Source: Marsupella aquatica
Lineage: Eukaryota; Marchantiophyta
Assembly (NCBI GenBank): GCA_973895155.1
Contig: OZ316894.1
Location: 16,926,001 to 16,990,000, forward strand
Length of the DNA stretch: 64,000 nt
Reading direction: 5' to 3'
Shown: positions 49,734-60,221 of the stretch, piece after piece
Layout: each line of letters begins with the position of its first letter
Position numbering within the stretch: position 1 is the stretch's first letter
Made by a program: the position numbers and the translations under genes
Notes under the pieces: model-generated
What the model was told of the DNA's origin: nothing
The model's input: the letters and a program-made list of their open reading frames with translations, nothing else
The model's database searches: none

Positions 49734-50473
49734 TTAGTTCGTGGACCCCCTATTAACAGAAAGCTTCACACTACATCAACTCCTTGAACTCCTGAAAGTC
49801 CACTTTCCCATTACAGTATGGACTCCCTTGATCATCTGCTGACACTTCTTATAACTATGTCCTTCTTTCATGCCCAGGCTCTTCAACACCATCTGCACAT
49901 AGACAAGGCCCTTACTGAACCCTGCTAAGCTTGCTTCTCTTTCGTTCACTTGTGCCTCATGCGTTGGATAATCTAACAGTAGCGAGAGGCATCACCGAGT
50001 TAGGAACTGCAATGATGACGCCATGGAAAGGAGTGTTGAGTGATCAACATAGAATCATGTCCACTTCTTCCTTCGTAGCAACAGAAGGTTGAGAAAATTG
50101 TCACAATTACTTTGTCATCAGATCAACTTGCCGAGAGAGATTTAGTTATTATTCAATTGAAACACAATTCAGAATGTGGGTGGGCAGCAGTTACTCAGGG
50201 TAAAAAACAGAAGGTGGGCCTCCTACTAATTGAACAATCTGTTACCTAGGGTCAATAAAACGGGTATTTTTCAAACATTTTTATGTCAAGGTTTACGGCA
50301 TGGCGTCCTCAATTTTACCAAAATCAGATGCGCTCCAAATAGGTAAAATCCACAGACACGAATGTTGAAGCAATTTTATTTTGTAAACCAATCCGTACCT
50401 GTTTATAGCGCATCTTGATGACATGGCGCGTTGTGGAGTCTCAAATTTTGGAAGGGACCTCTAGTGGGGTCCG
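49734..50473. mobile_element. TAA-flanked TIR element, PIF/Harbinger-like, non-autonomous
   Basis: A 740-bp insertion flanked by TAA at 49731-49733 and 50474-50476; the intact tandem copy at 49626-49636 has only one TAA, so the 3-bp target duplication is directly visible. The ends carry a short imperfect inverted repeat: GTGGACCCCCTA on the left, reverse complement CGGACCCCACTA on the right. TAA/TTA duplications are typical of PIF/Harbinger. No transposase is present, and it carries an EF-hand gene fragment. Confidence 0.65.
49771..49955 (-). pseudogene. Calmodulin-like (CML) EF-hand fragment inside the transposon
   Basis: The minus strand reads VQMVLKSLGMKEGHSYKKCQQMI, written here as the segments VQMVLKSLGMKEG and HSYKKCQQMI, then about 12 codons further on, in a shifted frame, NGKVDFQEFKELM and a stop. 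This is the C-terminal half of a plant calmodulin-like EF-hand protein: linker helix plus last loop DGNGKVDFQEF. A one-base-scale frameshift near 49805-49825 and the absence of the first EF-hands make it non-functional. It was probably captured by the element. Confidence 0.7.
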
Positions 50474-50519
50474 TAAATAATACCTTGCCATTTGTTTTTT
50501 CGAATAGGATAATGTCCTG

Positions 50520-51212
50520 GTTAAAGTGCATGATGAGATATAATGCCCTGTAAAACGAGGGCCGTAGCCCAAGTTATTCTCATAATGCCGGTAACTAGGA
50601 GATTAATGTATGTAAAAACTTGAGTGATCTTTTGATAACAAAGAAGAAAAAGTGAATCTCTAAATAGACAATCCAAGTGAAAGAGCCTACAATTGGCCAA
50701 AGTCATGAAAGAAGTTTAAAAAAAATCTTGTGATTTTGATACAAATTATTATGTTATTTCATTTGGTAACACTATATTTGGGTTTAACCTTTGCTATTTT
50801 TGTGATACTTCACATAATGCCCTCTTCCAAAGAAGGGAGGTTGTATGGCAAATTAATGCACTCAAAAATACAAAGAGAAAAATCACAAAAGTTTTTATAC
50901 ATAATAGGGGGCCTCAAACCTTTGGGTCTGCAAAAACAATCCTGGCCCGAAAGCACCAATTTCCATCTGTGTTCATGAGTGTACTGATAATTTGGTGTCG
51001 CCCACTTTAGTTTTGGGAAAACAAACTTGACCATGACTGAAGGCAAAACGCAGAGGTTTGAGAAACTATGGAGAAAAACCCACGCCCAAAACTATCACAT
51101 TCTGTCAAGAGTCACGAGGGTGCAGACAAGTATTTTTGTGTCCGCCACTTTTTTCTCAGGAATCCCTTGCTGACTGGGACCGGAGGCAGAAACGCAAGGT
51201 TGGAGATGCCCT
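50520..51212. repeat. Dispersed repeat region, copy 2 at 51065-51165
   Basis: 51065-51165 is the plus-strand partner of 1378-1480 (GGAGAAAAACCC, GTCAAGAGTCA, GACAAGTATTTTTGTGT, GCCACTTTTTTCTCAGGAA). The rest has no recognisable gene. Confidence 0.5.
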
Positions 51213-51635
51213 AATTCATACATTTTCATTGTTTTTTTCCTATTTGTCACAACTTTATTATTTTCCTTTATTGGTTAAGGAAATTAACTTGGGTTAGCTT
51301 TTTCACATCCAATGGCTGTAATAGCACGCAATTTTGTGATCAAACAGCCCAGTTCTCCCTCAAGGTGACTTTGACCACCCTTGGGTCAGGTGATTGAGGG
51401 GTGGGTCTTGTCTTCCCATCCTACACTGAGGCTCTGTCCAAGCCCAGCCTGCCACAATGCACAATCTCGCCCTCTGTCCTAAAAAGGGTGGTCAAAGTCA
51501 CCTTGAGGGCAATCAGAGTCATTTGATCACGAAACTAAGTGCAATGAGAGTTAATCCGCATTAATTTTCTTAACCCACAACGGAAAATGGCGGCATTGTA
51601 ATAAAAAGAAAAAATTCAATGACAGGGTATGTATT
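51213..51635. mobile_element. Foldback (long inverted repeat) element
   Basis: The left arm is 51213-51382 and the right arm 51483-51635, separated by about 100 bases. The inner 60 bases match best: GTGATCAAA and CCCTCAAGGTGACTTTGACC on the left equal the reverse complement of the right. Outer parts (TTTATTATTTTCC, GGTTAAGGAAATTAA) match loosely. No ORF and no clear target duplication. It fits a MITE or foldback element. Confidence 0.65.
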
Positions 51636-52379
51636 ATGCCAAAAAAATAGTGACATTGCAGTAAATTCCAGATAAAACTAACTGAAGGGCCAGATAAAGT
51701 ACAATGAAGGACAAACAATATGGGTCCGGACACATTAACTTCTAAACAAGTGAGCCAAGGACAACCCCAAAAACTTAGAAAGAGAAAAAAACTACACAAG
51801 AAAGAGCTACCACTGCCATAGTGGGATGAGCTAATGATCTACATCAAGAGTTGTAACTAAGTTTCCAAGGGGGACCTAGATGTCCTCTAAGGGGGAAAGC
51901 CCTTGCAAAGGCACACTAGTGCCCACCACAAGGATCAACAACGATAGATGGCTTGAGCTTGAGCACGTTGTAGCATCACAGAAATCCGCTGACAAAAATG
52001 TGTGGTCAAAATGGACAGCGGTGGTCCAATGGAAAACGTCCATTCGTGAATGCGGTGAGCTTCCTGCAAAGGAGCCCAGCACATAGGCACAACAAGGAGT
52101 CACACAGGCCAAGTATCTATATTTCAAACTGCCAAAACACAAAAGGCGCTCAACCGGGAGATAGAATTTCCACAGGCGAGCTACCCAATCAAAGGGGATG
52201 CAACCAAAGAGCCACATGAATAAGTCTTGGGGACCCTGGAAAAAGTGCACCACAACAAAAGCCAAGAACAAAGTCATCTTGTATATCATAATGTACTCAG
52301 GGCATTTCTTGATATAATGCCACAATAAGACTACTAGAGGCCAAATGATTTTGTATGTAGTAAAATAGTGTTTACATGC
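51636..52379. other. Gene-poor stretch
   Basis: A 149-codon open frame on minus (52325-51876) has no family resemblance, an overlapping plus frame, and no splice context. I do not call it. Confidence 0.3.
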
Positions 52380-52760
52380 AGATTGTGGGATATTATGCCC
52401 CTAAAAGTGTGAGCTTCAGTTTGCTTTTTGAGGGGTTATTATTGCCCATAATGCTCTGATAAGGAGACCCTGATACACTTAAGAGCCTATTAGAGATTTT
52501 AGTTTTTACTATTTCAGTAAAAGTAGAGGAGAAGTGATCCTAATGTGGGCTTCTTCTCCATGAGTGCCCTGAAATGTACAAAGAGGGTAAAAATCACCAA
52601 GGGCATTAAATATATTGTAACTCCTTGGTTATGAAGCATTGTTTACCATATTAAGGCCCTTGAAACATAAGTGCATTAGCTCAAGTTTTTTAGGGGTTAT
52701 TATTTCTCAAAATGCACTTGTAAATGAGCATTAATGCACTTAAAGCCTAAGATATTTTTA
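52380..52760 (+). repeat. Dispersed repeat, copy 2 of second family, with a partial third copy
   Basis: 52380-52625 aligns in order with 1888-2130. A shorter echo at 52655-52760 repeats AGCTCAAGTTTTTTAGGGG, TTATTATT, AATGCACTT and TTAATGCACTTA. Confidence 0.55.
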
Positions 52761-53147
52761 ATGTTAACCATGGTAAAATTACATGAGAAATTTCAGAATT
52801 TCCTGATACGCATCTGGACCGTGCCAATAGACACCTTTGTAAATCTAGAAGTTCTGCAAAAATTCCACATCTTCATTAAATAACTGATCATTGGAAATTT
52901 TAAATCTAAGGATACCCATTTGTCACATTTCAAACTGACTCCTTGAGTGTGGTTAATCATTTCCCCCCAACTCAATCAAATGCTCCAAAACATTTGACAG
53001 GTAGAGGAAAGTCAGGGAATTCTTTGCTTAAATTTTGAGCTCAAACTGGATTCTAAATAGTGAGCTAAAAATATAACTCTAAGCCTATCTTTATTGAGCC
53101 AATTTTACCTACATTGATCTTACAAAAAACTTTTAGATTTTGAGTAA

Positions 53148-54113
53148 TGTTGTAACCCAAAGGTTAGGTCAACATCCAACCCTAGTTAGGGGATTAAGGT
53201 AGTTACTATAACTACCACTACATGTATACCTAGAGTGGTGTTAGTGAACCCCCATGAATGGATGAATCCGGATTATTGGTGGACTTAACATTTTCTCTCC
53301 TAAGAATGATGTCCGCCTCTCAACACGTTATCAGCACATAGCTCTCCACAAGCAACTTTCTTTGAGAAAAAGACCACATTTACATTTATTAAATGTTCAT
53401 AGATTTAACACATTTTTATTTCTTGATGGCATAGGAGAAGAATACGTTGAGAAATAGATTTCCTGTTCTTAGAGCACTGCTAATTGAAGGAGCAAGGAAT
53501 GAAGGATTTGCTTTTTGAGCAATACTACTTTCAAAGGGTCCAACTTGTCTTATGCACTAGGAACGAGAGAAACTACTTAAGAGAATGGCAGAAGGCGCAA
53601 CACCAAGGACAAAAATCTCAATTGCAAAACTTCCTAAGCTATCTGCGGCAGAGCACGGCAGGCGATATAAGCTCTTGCTTTTCACTGGAGGCAACCGAGG
53701 AGATAAGGTTACATTGGCTTCATCACGGACTACATTGCCAGCCCTGATTATATACAACATGCATCACTGCTAACCTTAGCTAAGTCCTAACCTGAGTTAG
53801 CCTAATTGTGGTTAGCCATAGAGTCACAAGACTAAGAATAATATTCAACATGGATACCATGTACTACATTGATCTATCATTTATGGTTATATGTTAACCC
53901 TAGTGTAGTTGCATTATCTATGATAAAACAACCAAGGGGGAGTGTTGTAACCCAAAGGTTATGTCAACATCTAACCCTGGTCAGGGGATTAAGGTAGTTA
54001 CTCTAACTACCACTACATGTATACCTAGAGTGGTATTCCCCATGAATGGATGAATCCGTATTATTGGTGGACTTAACATTTTCTCTCCTAAAAATTATGT
54101 CCACCTCTCAACA
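53148..54113 (+). mobile_element. Small non-autonomous LTR retrotransposon (TRIM-like)
   Basis: The 5' LTR is 53148-53325 (178 bp) and the 3' LTR 53943-54113 (171 bp), both starting TGTTGTAACCC and ending CAACA, similar throughout. The element is flanked by the 5-bp target duplication AGTAA at 53143-53147 and 54114-54118. CGTTATCAGCAC directly follows the 5' LTR as the putative primer site, and the purine tract CCAAGGGGGAG precedes the 3' LTR at 53932-53942. The 617-bp interior holds only a 62-codon frame at 53585-53773, with a faintly gag-like start (ISIAKLPKLSAAEHG). Total 966 bp, so it must be mobilised in trans. The 3' LTR is 7 bp shorter, mainly from a deletion near GTGTTAGTGAACC. Confidence 0.88.
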
Positions 54114-54118
54114 AGTAA

Positions 54119-55055
54119 GCCAAATTTAGACAACATATTTTTAGCTAGGCTAATTTTTCTCTAAGCCAATTCCTACTAAGCCAATGTCAATTTCCAATTT
54201 CAGGCAATCTTTGTGCATTTTTGAATGTCATTTTTACTGGATGGGATTGTAATGGTAGTACACTTTGGTTAAATCATAGGAGTAATGGATCTTGGATTTG
54301 AGAATTTACAATGGGAGGATATAACCTATTTTTGAATCATTGCAAAAGACTCTTACACTAAAACAAAACCCTTAAAGTATGAGCGCAAGGCCCAAATAGT
54401 CAATTTGGATATTTTGTAATTCACCAAAATACATCAAAAACCAATGTAAGTGATTGTAACAAATGCACATCCATGCACACAATTTAAATTTGCCCAAAAT
54501 AACACAATTTTATATTTCAATTTCATAATATTCTAATTCTTAAAGTTCTGATGTCAACCAAAACTTGAGAACCAAGTACTATAACACAAATTGACTAAAT
54601 CCCGAGATGCTACTGTCAAAACTCACACCATTCCTAAATAGTTTTCCTGAACCCTTAGAGAACTACAAATCTAACTCTCTAAAGTCCTATCTCTTGTCTC
54701 TCATCCCCACTCCTCAAGCTCCATTACCTCAGTTTCCAATAATCTACTTAGGTTCACCAATATAGTCCTCTTGAGTCTTGTGAAGGTCCTCCTAAGTACT
54801 CTTCTCTTCTCGTTCAACTATCCTTTCCCATCCTCCTCACTCTCATATTACCCAATTCGGCCCAAAAGCATAGTGTACCACAAATACGTTTGCTACAGAG
54901 TGACTCAAGTGATGCAAGTAAGCAGTCCCTGTTCAATGCTGTCCACCAAATTAAAGATTGCCCCTTTAAAAACGCTAGATTTCCTTGTGGCAATATTAAC
55001 TACCTTGCAATGTCTATCAATAACCTTTTAATATAGCTAAAACAGTCCAAAAGAA
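54119..55055. other. Gene-poor stretch
   Basis: AT-rich, with no ORF, repeat or RNA gene that I can support. Confidence 0.3.
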
Positions 55056-55345
55056 AAGTTTTCAAAGAGATGAGCAAGGTGCTTCATGAATTCATGAGAA
55101 AACCTTCACCATCCCCAAAGGACGCATGAATTTGTGACTCTAATTTCCAAAGAGAAACTATTCATAAATTCATGACTCTCATTTCCTAAGAGAGGAGCAG
55201 TGCTTCATGGATTGATGAAACATTGTCACCCTGTCCAAAAGACTTCTGAATTCTAGACTGATTTCAAAAGAGAGGAGCCAAGTGTTTAATGAATTCATGA
55301 AGTAATTTACCCTCTCCTTACTCATGAATTCCTGAGTCTCTTCCA
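55056..55345. repeat. Degenerate tandem repeat, about three units
   Basis: Units built on AAAGAGA-GAGC, GTGCTTCATGAATTCATGA and CTCTAATTTCC recur near 55066, 55190 and 55262. 55346-56207 shows nothing. Confidence 0.55.
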
Positions 55346-56207
55346 CTTCTCTTGCGTGTGAGAAAAAACACCTATACCCCAAAATATGAAAATTTCTGAA
55401 AATAGAATTGTGTAAATGGATACCAAATATATCCATTAGGTTAGTTTGTCTTGGAGGCAAAAACTAATTGAAGAGAATTGTTCAGATTTTTTTGGAGTTT
55501 TCTTTGGAGTTCTTATCAACACGGTTTATTAGTCATCAATTGTGCCTTCTATTTTAATTTAACTAGATTCAAGTTTGGCATACACTTATGATTTTTTTCT
55601 AAATTAATTCAAGGGCAGATTTATGAAACCCCACAGAAAGGGAACAGTCAGTCACAATATTTGAACCTAAGACCTAAGATTCACTACACAAGTGAGCTAG
55701 CAGACAACCCTGCCTCTTTGGGCATGAAACACTTAGGATTATTACACTATAGAGTGAAGTTGGTGACACAAGTTTGCTTCAGGTGGAACTAGAAAGGGTC
55801 TGATGACCACCAAAGATCTATAAGACATTTATTTACGGATATCCATTAGAGGTCCCTGACAAACTCTCTGTCACAGGTTGTGCCACATCAGCATAACCAG
55901 CCACAAACATGAAAGACCATATTTTTTATAGTAACAAAAGCGCACATTCATGTTTGTGGCAAAAGCAACATAATTTTTGGGGCGCCATGCTTTAAGTATT
56001 AAGCATAATTAAACCGGATTGCAAAGGAAGAGATGTCATTTAGTAAAATAAAGTTACCATTCTGATATTTGTCAATTAATGATATATCAGTGTTTTACAT
56101 CAAAATGCTTGTATTTTTTAATTGTTTGCAAGTTAAAAAAAACCAGTTGATAGACGTGTACATAGTTAGAACCCTTTTGGCTCCACATTGTAAAACTAAA
56201 TAGTTAA

Positions 56208-56690
56208 TCTCCTTAGTACTTGATAAAATCTGGCAATGATTCATTGGAAAGCTCAAGATCAAGATTTAGAAACTCATGACATCTTTAGTACTATCTTGAT
56301 AAAATCTCTCAATGTCACTTTCATTGGAAAGAGTAAAATTAGAAACTCATCATCTCCTTAGTACTTGACAAAATCTATCAATGTTAGGTTCATTGGAAAG
56401 CTAGATAAATTTGGATACTCATGATCTCTCTAATTCTTGACAAATGATCCCAATGTCACATATTAGAAAGCTAGAGAGATTGAAAACCTAATGATTTCTT
56501 TAGTACTGTGACAAAATCTGACATGATATTTATCAATGTCGAACTCAATGTTGGAAAGCTAAAAGAATTCATGAACTCATGATCAAAATTTCTTATTGTC
56601 ACACTCATTGGATAAGAAGAGAAATTAAAAAATTCATTTGGAACTTGACAAAATTTGTCAATTTGAGGCTCATTGGAAACAATTTCTTGA
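56208..56690. repeat. Degenerate 70-80 bp satellite, six to seven units
   Basis: Each unit contains CTTAGTACTTGA-AAAATCT, TCAATGTCA, CATTGGAAAGCT and AACTCATGA in that order, with many indels and substitutions. No coding capacity. The following 56691-58875 has no gene I can support. Confidence 0.7.
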
Positions 56691-58875
56691 TTAAGAGATG
56701 TCACAATCTTCACTGTCGCAAATTTAGCCGTTGCAAATTGATTTCTTTGATTTTGTCACCATCAATTGTCCACAACGCTTGCTTCCCAGCTTGAATTGAT
56801 TGCGTCCCTCCAGTCTTCAACTAAAGCTCACTTTGAACACAAGTTGACGCCAATGCAACCTCTATGTTGAAGAAACAATTATTGGCCTCCCCCTCACACC
56901 ATAGCTTTCTTAAATAAAAAAAACTACAAAACCTTTATGTGAAGTGATGTTCGCCCATTTTGTGCATTCTTTCCACCAAAACGGCAAGCGCTCTTTTGCC
57001 ACCAGCTGAGTGTTATCCTCCAGTCTGTCTTGTGGAGGTAATGCTAAACGTAACTCACAAACGATCAATCAAGAATGGTAGAAACACGATTTCTCCAATG
57101 TGTAAGCGAAAACCGTCAAAAAACTCAATTCCTCCACATTCAATCTTCCATTCGATAAACCAGAGGGATCATCTCAACGACATTGATCTCTTTTGTATGA
57201 GCATACACCAAGACCATCGGGAGACTCAAAACCATCGGTTACAGCCCTTGCTAAAAATTGATTTCACTTCATCACACACACATTCCTTGGATGAACATAG
57301 GGGTCCATTGATTAATTCATTCAATTCCATTTACAAGAAACTTTCATTTATTTGAATTTGCATTAGAAAACATTGTCTCCCTCTTGTATATGGATTAGTT
57401 GTGGTGATCACAACGTAAGAGGGTAAAAATAAACAATTATATATTAATGCTCATTGCTTATGTCATGCAGGAGGAAACTTCTTTGACAACCATTTCAGAT
57501 TGAGGATGACACCAATGTTTGCCCAACCTATGATGAGTCATGAGGCAACATTCATAATCTTCAGTACCCTTGTTCAGCAAGGAGTTGCATATTAGTGTTC
57601 ATTCTAAATTGCACATCAGTGATGAATGAGTCATGTTGCTAACACTACAATGTCACACATTTGGAGCTGCAATCTGAAAGATTTTATGGGTCTGGCTATC
57701 TACTTAATCATTATCTAAAGAATCTGAGGTAACTCACGTAGGTAGATTTTAATATCACCCTTTTGGTAATTTAACTTTTCCTTGTGTTTTGTTAAAACTT
57801 GGTTGTCAAATTTGTGTGAAGGTACGGAGTGCTATCTTAAATTTCTCAAAGAAGTTGAAACAATAAATCTATTCTAGACTTCATTCTTAAAGGGGCCAAA
57901 TTCCAAATTGTAGAGACATATGAGATGCTTTTGTTCATGTTGGCATACATCATGCATTTCTAATGAGTAAGCACTAGAGGTATGTAGATGAAGATAGGAA
58001 AGGAGAACTAGTTCCCTTGGTGTATGAATTTAATCTGAAATTGCTTGACTTTTGTTTGTTCTTGATTGTGATGATTACCAGATGATTACCATTCACATAC
58101 AGTAATGTGTCTCCATATTGGTTGTACTCATGCAACCACTTTGGTTTCATGGTTTTTGACTGGACATTGCTCACCATTCCTACACCTTGAGGGAAAAAAA
58201 AATAGCCAAACTTTTGTCAAAAGTTCAAAATTAAAAGTGTAATGACAATACAGTATCTTCTTACATACTAGTTTTAAAGATGAATAAAACTTAGACTGGC
58301 TTTACAAGAAAAAACATACGATCAAATCTTCCTAGCATACATCAAGTCTTCCTTCTCAAACCCAACAAGTACAAATCACCATTTTGACATTATTCATTGG
58401 GACCCACCAATTGCTATGTAGGCTTTGGGAATACTAGGACTGAAGTGAGCACTAGATACAGTCTACGCTTTGGCTTCTTGTAAGTTCTTTGGGTTGTAAG
58501 TTCTTTGTAATCCAAAGCTGGCTTGTGCAATATTTGTAACTGTTCCTGTAGAACCTTATTTATGGCCAATAAATTGTTGCATGTTGCAGTGTCACAATTT
58601 GAAACGTGACACATCTATTGGCAATGTGTGAGCTGATAATAGACTACCAACCTTGATGTCAGACAAACATCTGAGACCCTGATTACTCAAACATGGCCTG
58701 GAGCCAGACAAGAAAACTTACTATTCTAGAGCAAGCTCAGTTACAATGCAACAGATTTGCACACAAATTGAAAAATGGTAATGAAATTGCAAGTGACCAA
58801 TATTCACCACTTGGTCACCTCTTACAAATTTTGTGAAGTGCAAGGATAGAGCACTCCTTATATTTTATTAACCAT

Positions 58876-59575
58876 AGGTTGTCTCTACAATGATTGATAA
58901 AATGTCTTGAGACAATCTTCAAGACAACCTGTTGTTTTTCTGCCACTTGAGGTCACTAAGAAGCATTTAGGCATTACTTGTCTGAAAGACTTATTAAAAA
59001 AAACTCAGAGATGAAGGCTAATAAGAGCAATAGGTTGTCTCTACAATGATTGATAAAATGCCTTGAGACAATCTTCAAGACAACCTGTTATTTTTCTGCC
59101 ACTTGAGGTCACTAAGAAGCATTTAGGCATGACTTGTCTGAAAGACTTATTAAAAAAAACTCAGAGATGAAGGCTGATAAGAGCAATAGGTTGTCTCTAC
59201 AATGATTGATAAAATGCCTTGAGACAATCTTCAAGACAACCTGTTATTTTTCTGCCACTTGAGGTCACTAAGAAGCATTTTGGCATAACTTATCTGAAAG
59301 ACTTATTAAAAAAACTCGGAGATGAAGGCTGATAAGAGCAATAGGTTGTCTCTACAATGATTGATAAAATGCCTTGAGACAATCTTCAAGACAACCTGTT
59401 ATTTTTCTGCCACTTGAGGTCACTAAGAAGCATTTTGGCATAACTTATCTGAAAGACTTATTAAAAAAACTCAGAGATGAAGGATAATAAGAGCAAGGTC
59501 ACTAAGAAGCATTTTGGCATTACTTGTCTGAAAGACTTATTAACAAAAAACTCAGAGATGAAGGCTAATAAAAGC
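58876..59575. repeat. 156-bp tandem array, four full units plus a truncated fifth
   Basis: Units start at 58876, 59032, 59188 and 59343 (AGGTTGTCTCTACAATG). They are highly similar, differing at a few sites such as GCATTTAGGCAT against GCATTTTGGCAT. The fifth, from about 59490, lacks the first 90 or so bases and resumes at GGTCACTAAGAAGC. High similarity implies recent or homogenised amplification. Confidence 0.95.
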
Positions 59576-60221
59576 GTAGGAGCTTTGAGTCCGTATCCCA
59601 CCAGAGGATATTCATGCGCTCCAATTGATTGGCAGCCCCGCCAAATGGCGTGTTACCCAAAATTCTTCACAGACAATGAAGAAAAAAAAAATAGCACTCT
59701 GCGTTGGTGAGAAGACTCGGTTCTCAAAAAAAATTGTAGAAAGAACCTGCTGTCAGTGTTCCCCCATGTCATCCGTTGTACACCTCCCAAAATTAGGCAA
59801 GAGTAAAAAGTGATTTAATTTCACTCCCCAATTTGAAAACGAGGACTCTCTACCTGCATACCACATTTTCAGAATTATTCAGAAAGGGCTGAGTTCAGCT
59901 TTGAGCTGTTACTAGCATTTTAAGTAACAAAGGAGAGCACTTAAAAAAACTTCCTGTCTGTCATTGCTGATATCAACTCACTAACTATTCAATACAACTC
60001 TGACAGACAGCAGTCTAGAGTCTAGAGTACTATGACCAATTTAAAGCTAAAAGACAAATTATTTCACAGTACACCTTCCCATCTCCCAAAGCACCCCAAG
60101 ATGTTATTACGATATAGGGTAACAATAGGAACCAGAATGTGCACATGAGTAACAGATCAAAAAATACCTGTGTCTGATGAATAGTCTATTCAGACTAAAG
60201 ATAAGCTGGAGCTCCTGGACC
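59576..60221. other. GTE 3' flank
   Basis: No gene is seen; the part nearest 60221 is presumably GTE 3' UTR. A frame at 59477-59710 is a by-product of the array. Confidence 0.35.

Larger units (their letters stand above)
49565..50519. repeat. 106-bp tandem duplication, second unit split by an insertion
   Basis: Unit 1 is 49565-49670. Unit 2 begins at 49671 with the same GACCAGAAAAG-AAGAGTGG, runs to 49733, is interrupted, and resumes at 50474-50519 with AATACCTTGCC and AATAGGATAATGTCC. Unit 1 therefore preserves the uninterrupted sequence. Confidence 0.9.

Noticed and set aside
51876-52325. 149-codon minus-strand frame
   Set aside because: Hydrophobic composition without recognisable domains, competing open frame on plus, and no splice or promoter context.
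56960-57355. 131-codon plus-strand frame
   Set aside because: Composition (Ser, His, Ile, Lys) matches translated AT-rich intergenic DNA; no domain, splice site or codon signal.
58876-59575. Regular array considered as CRISPR
   Set aside because: Units are 156 bp and fully alike with no unique spacers, in a plant genome; it is a satellite. The other arrays fail for the same reason.
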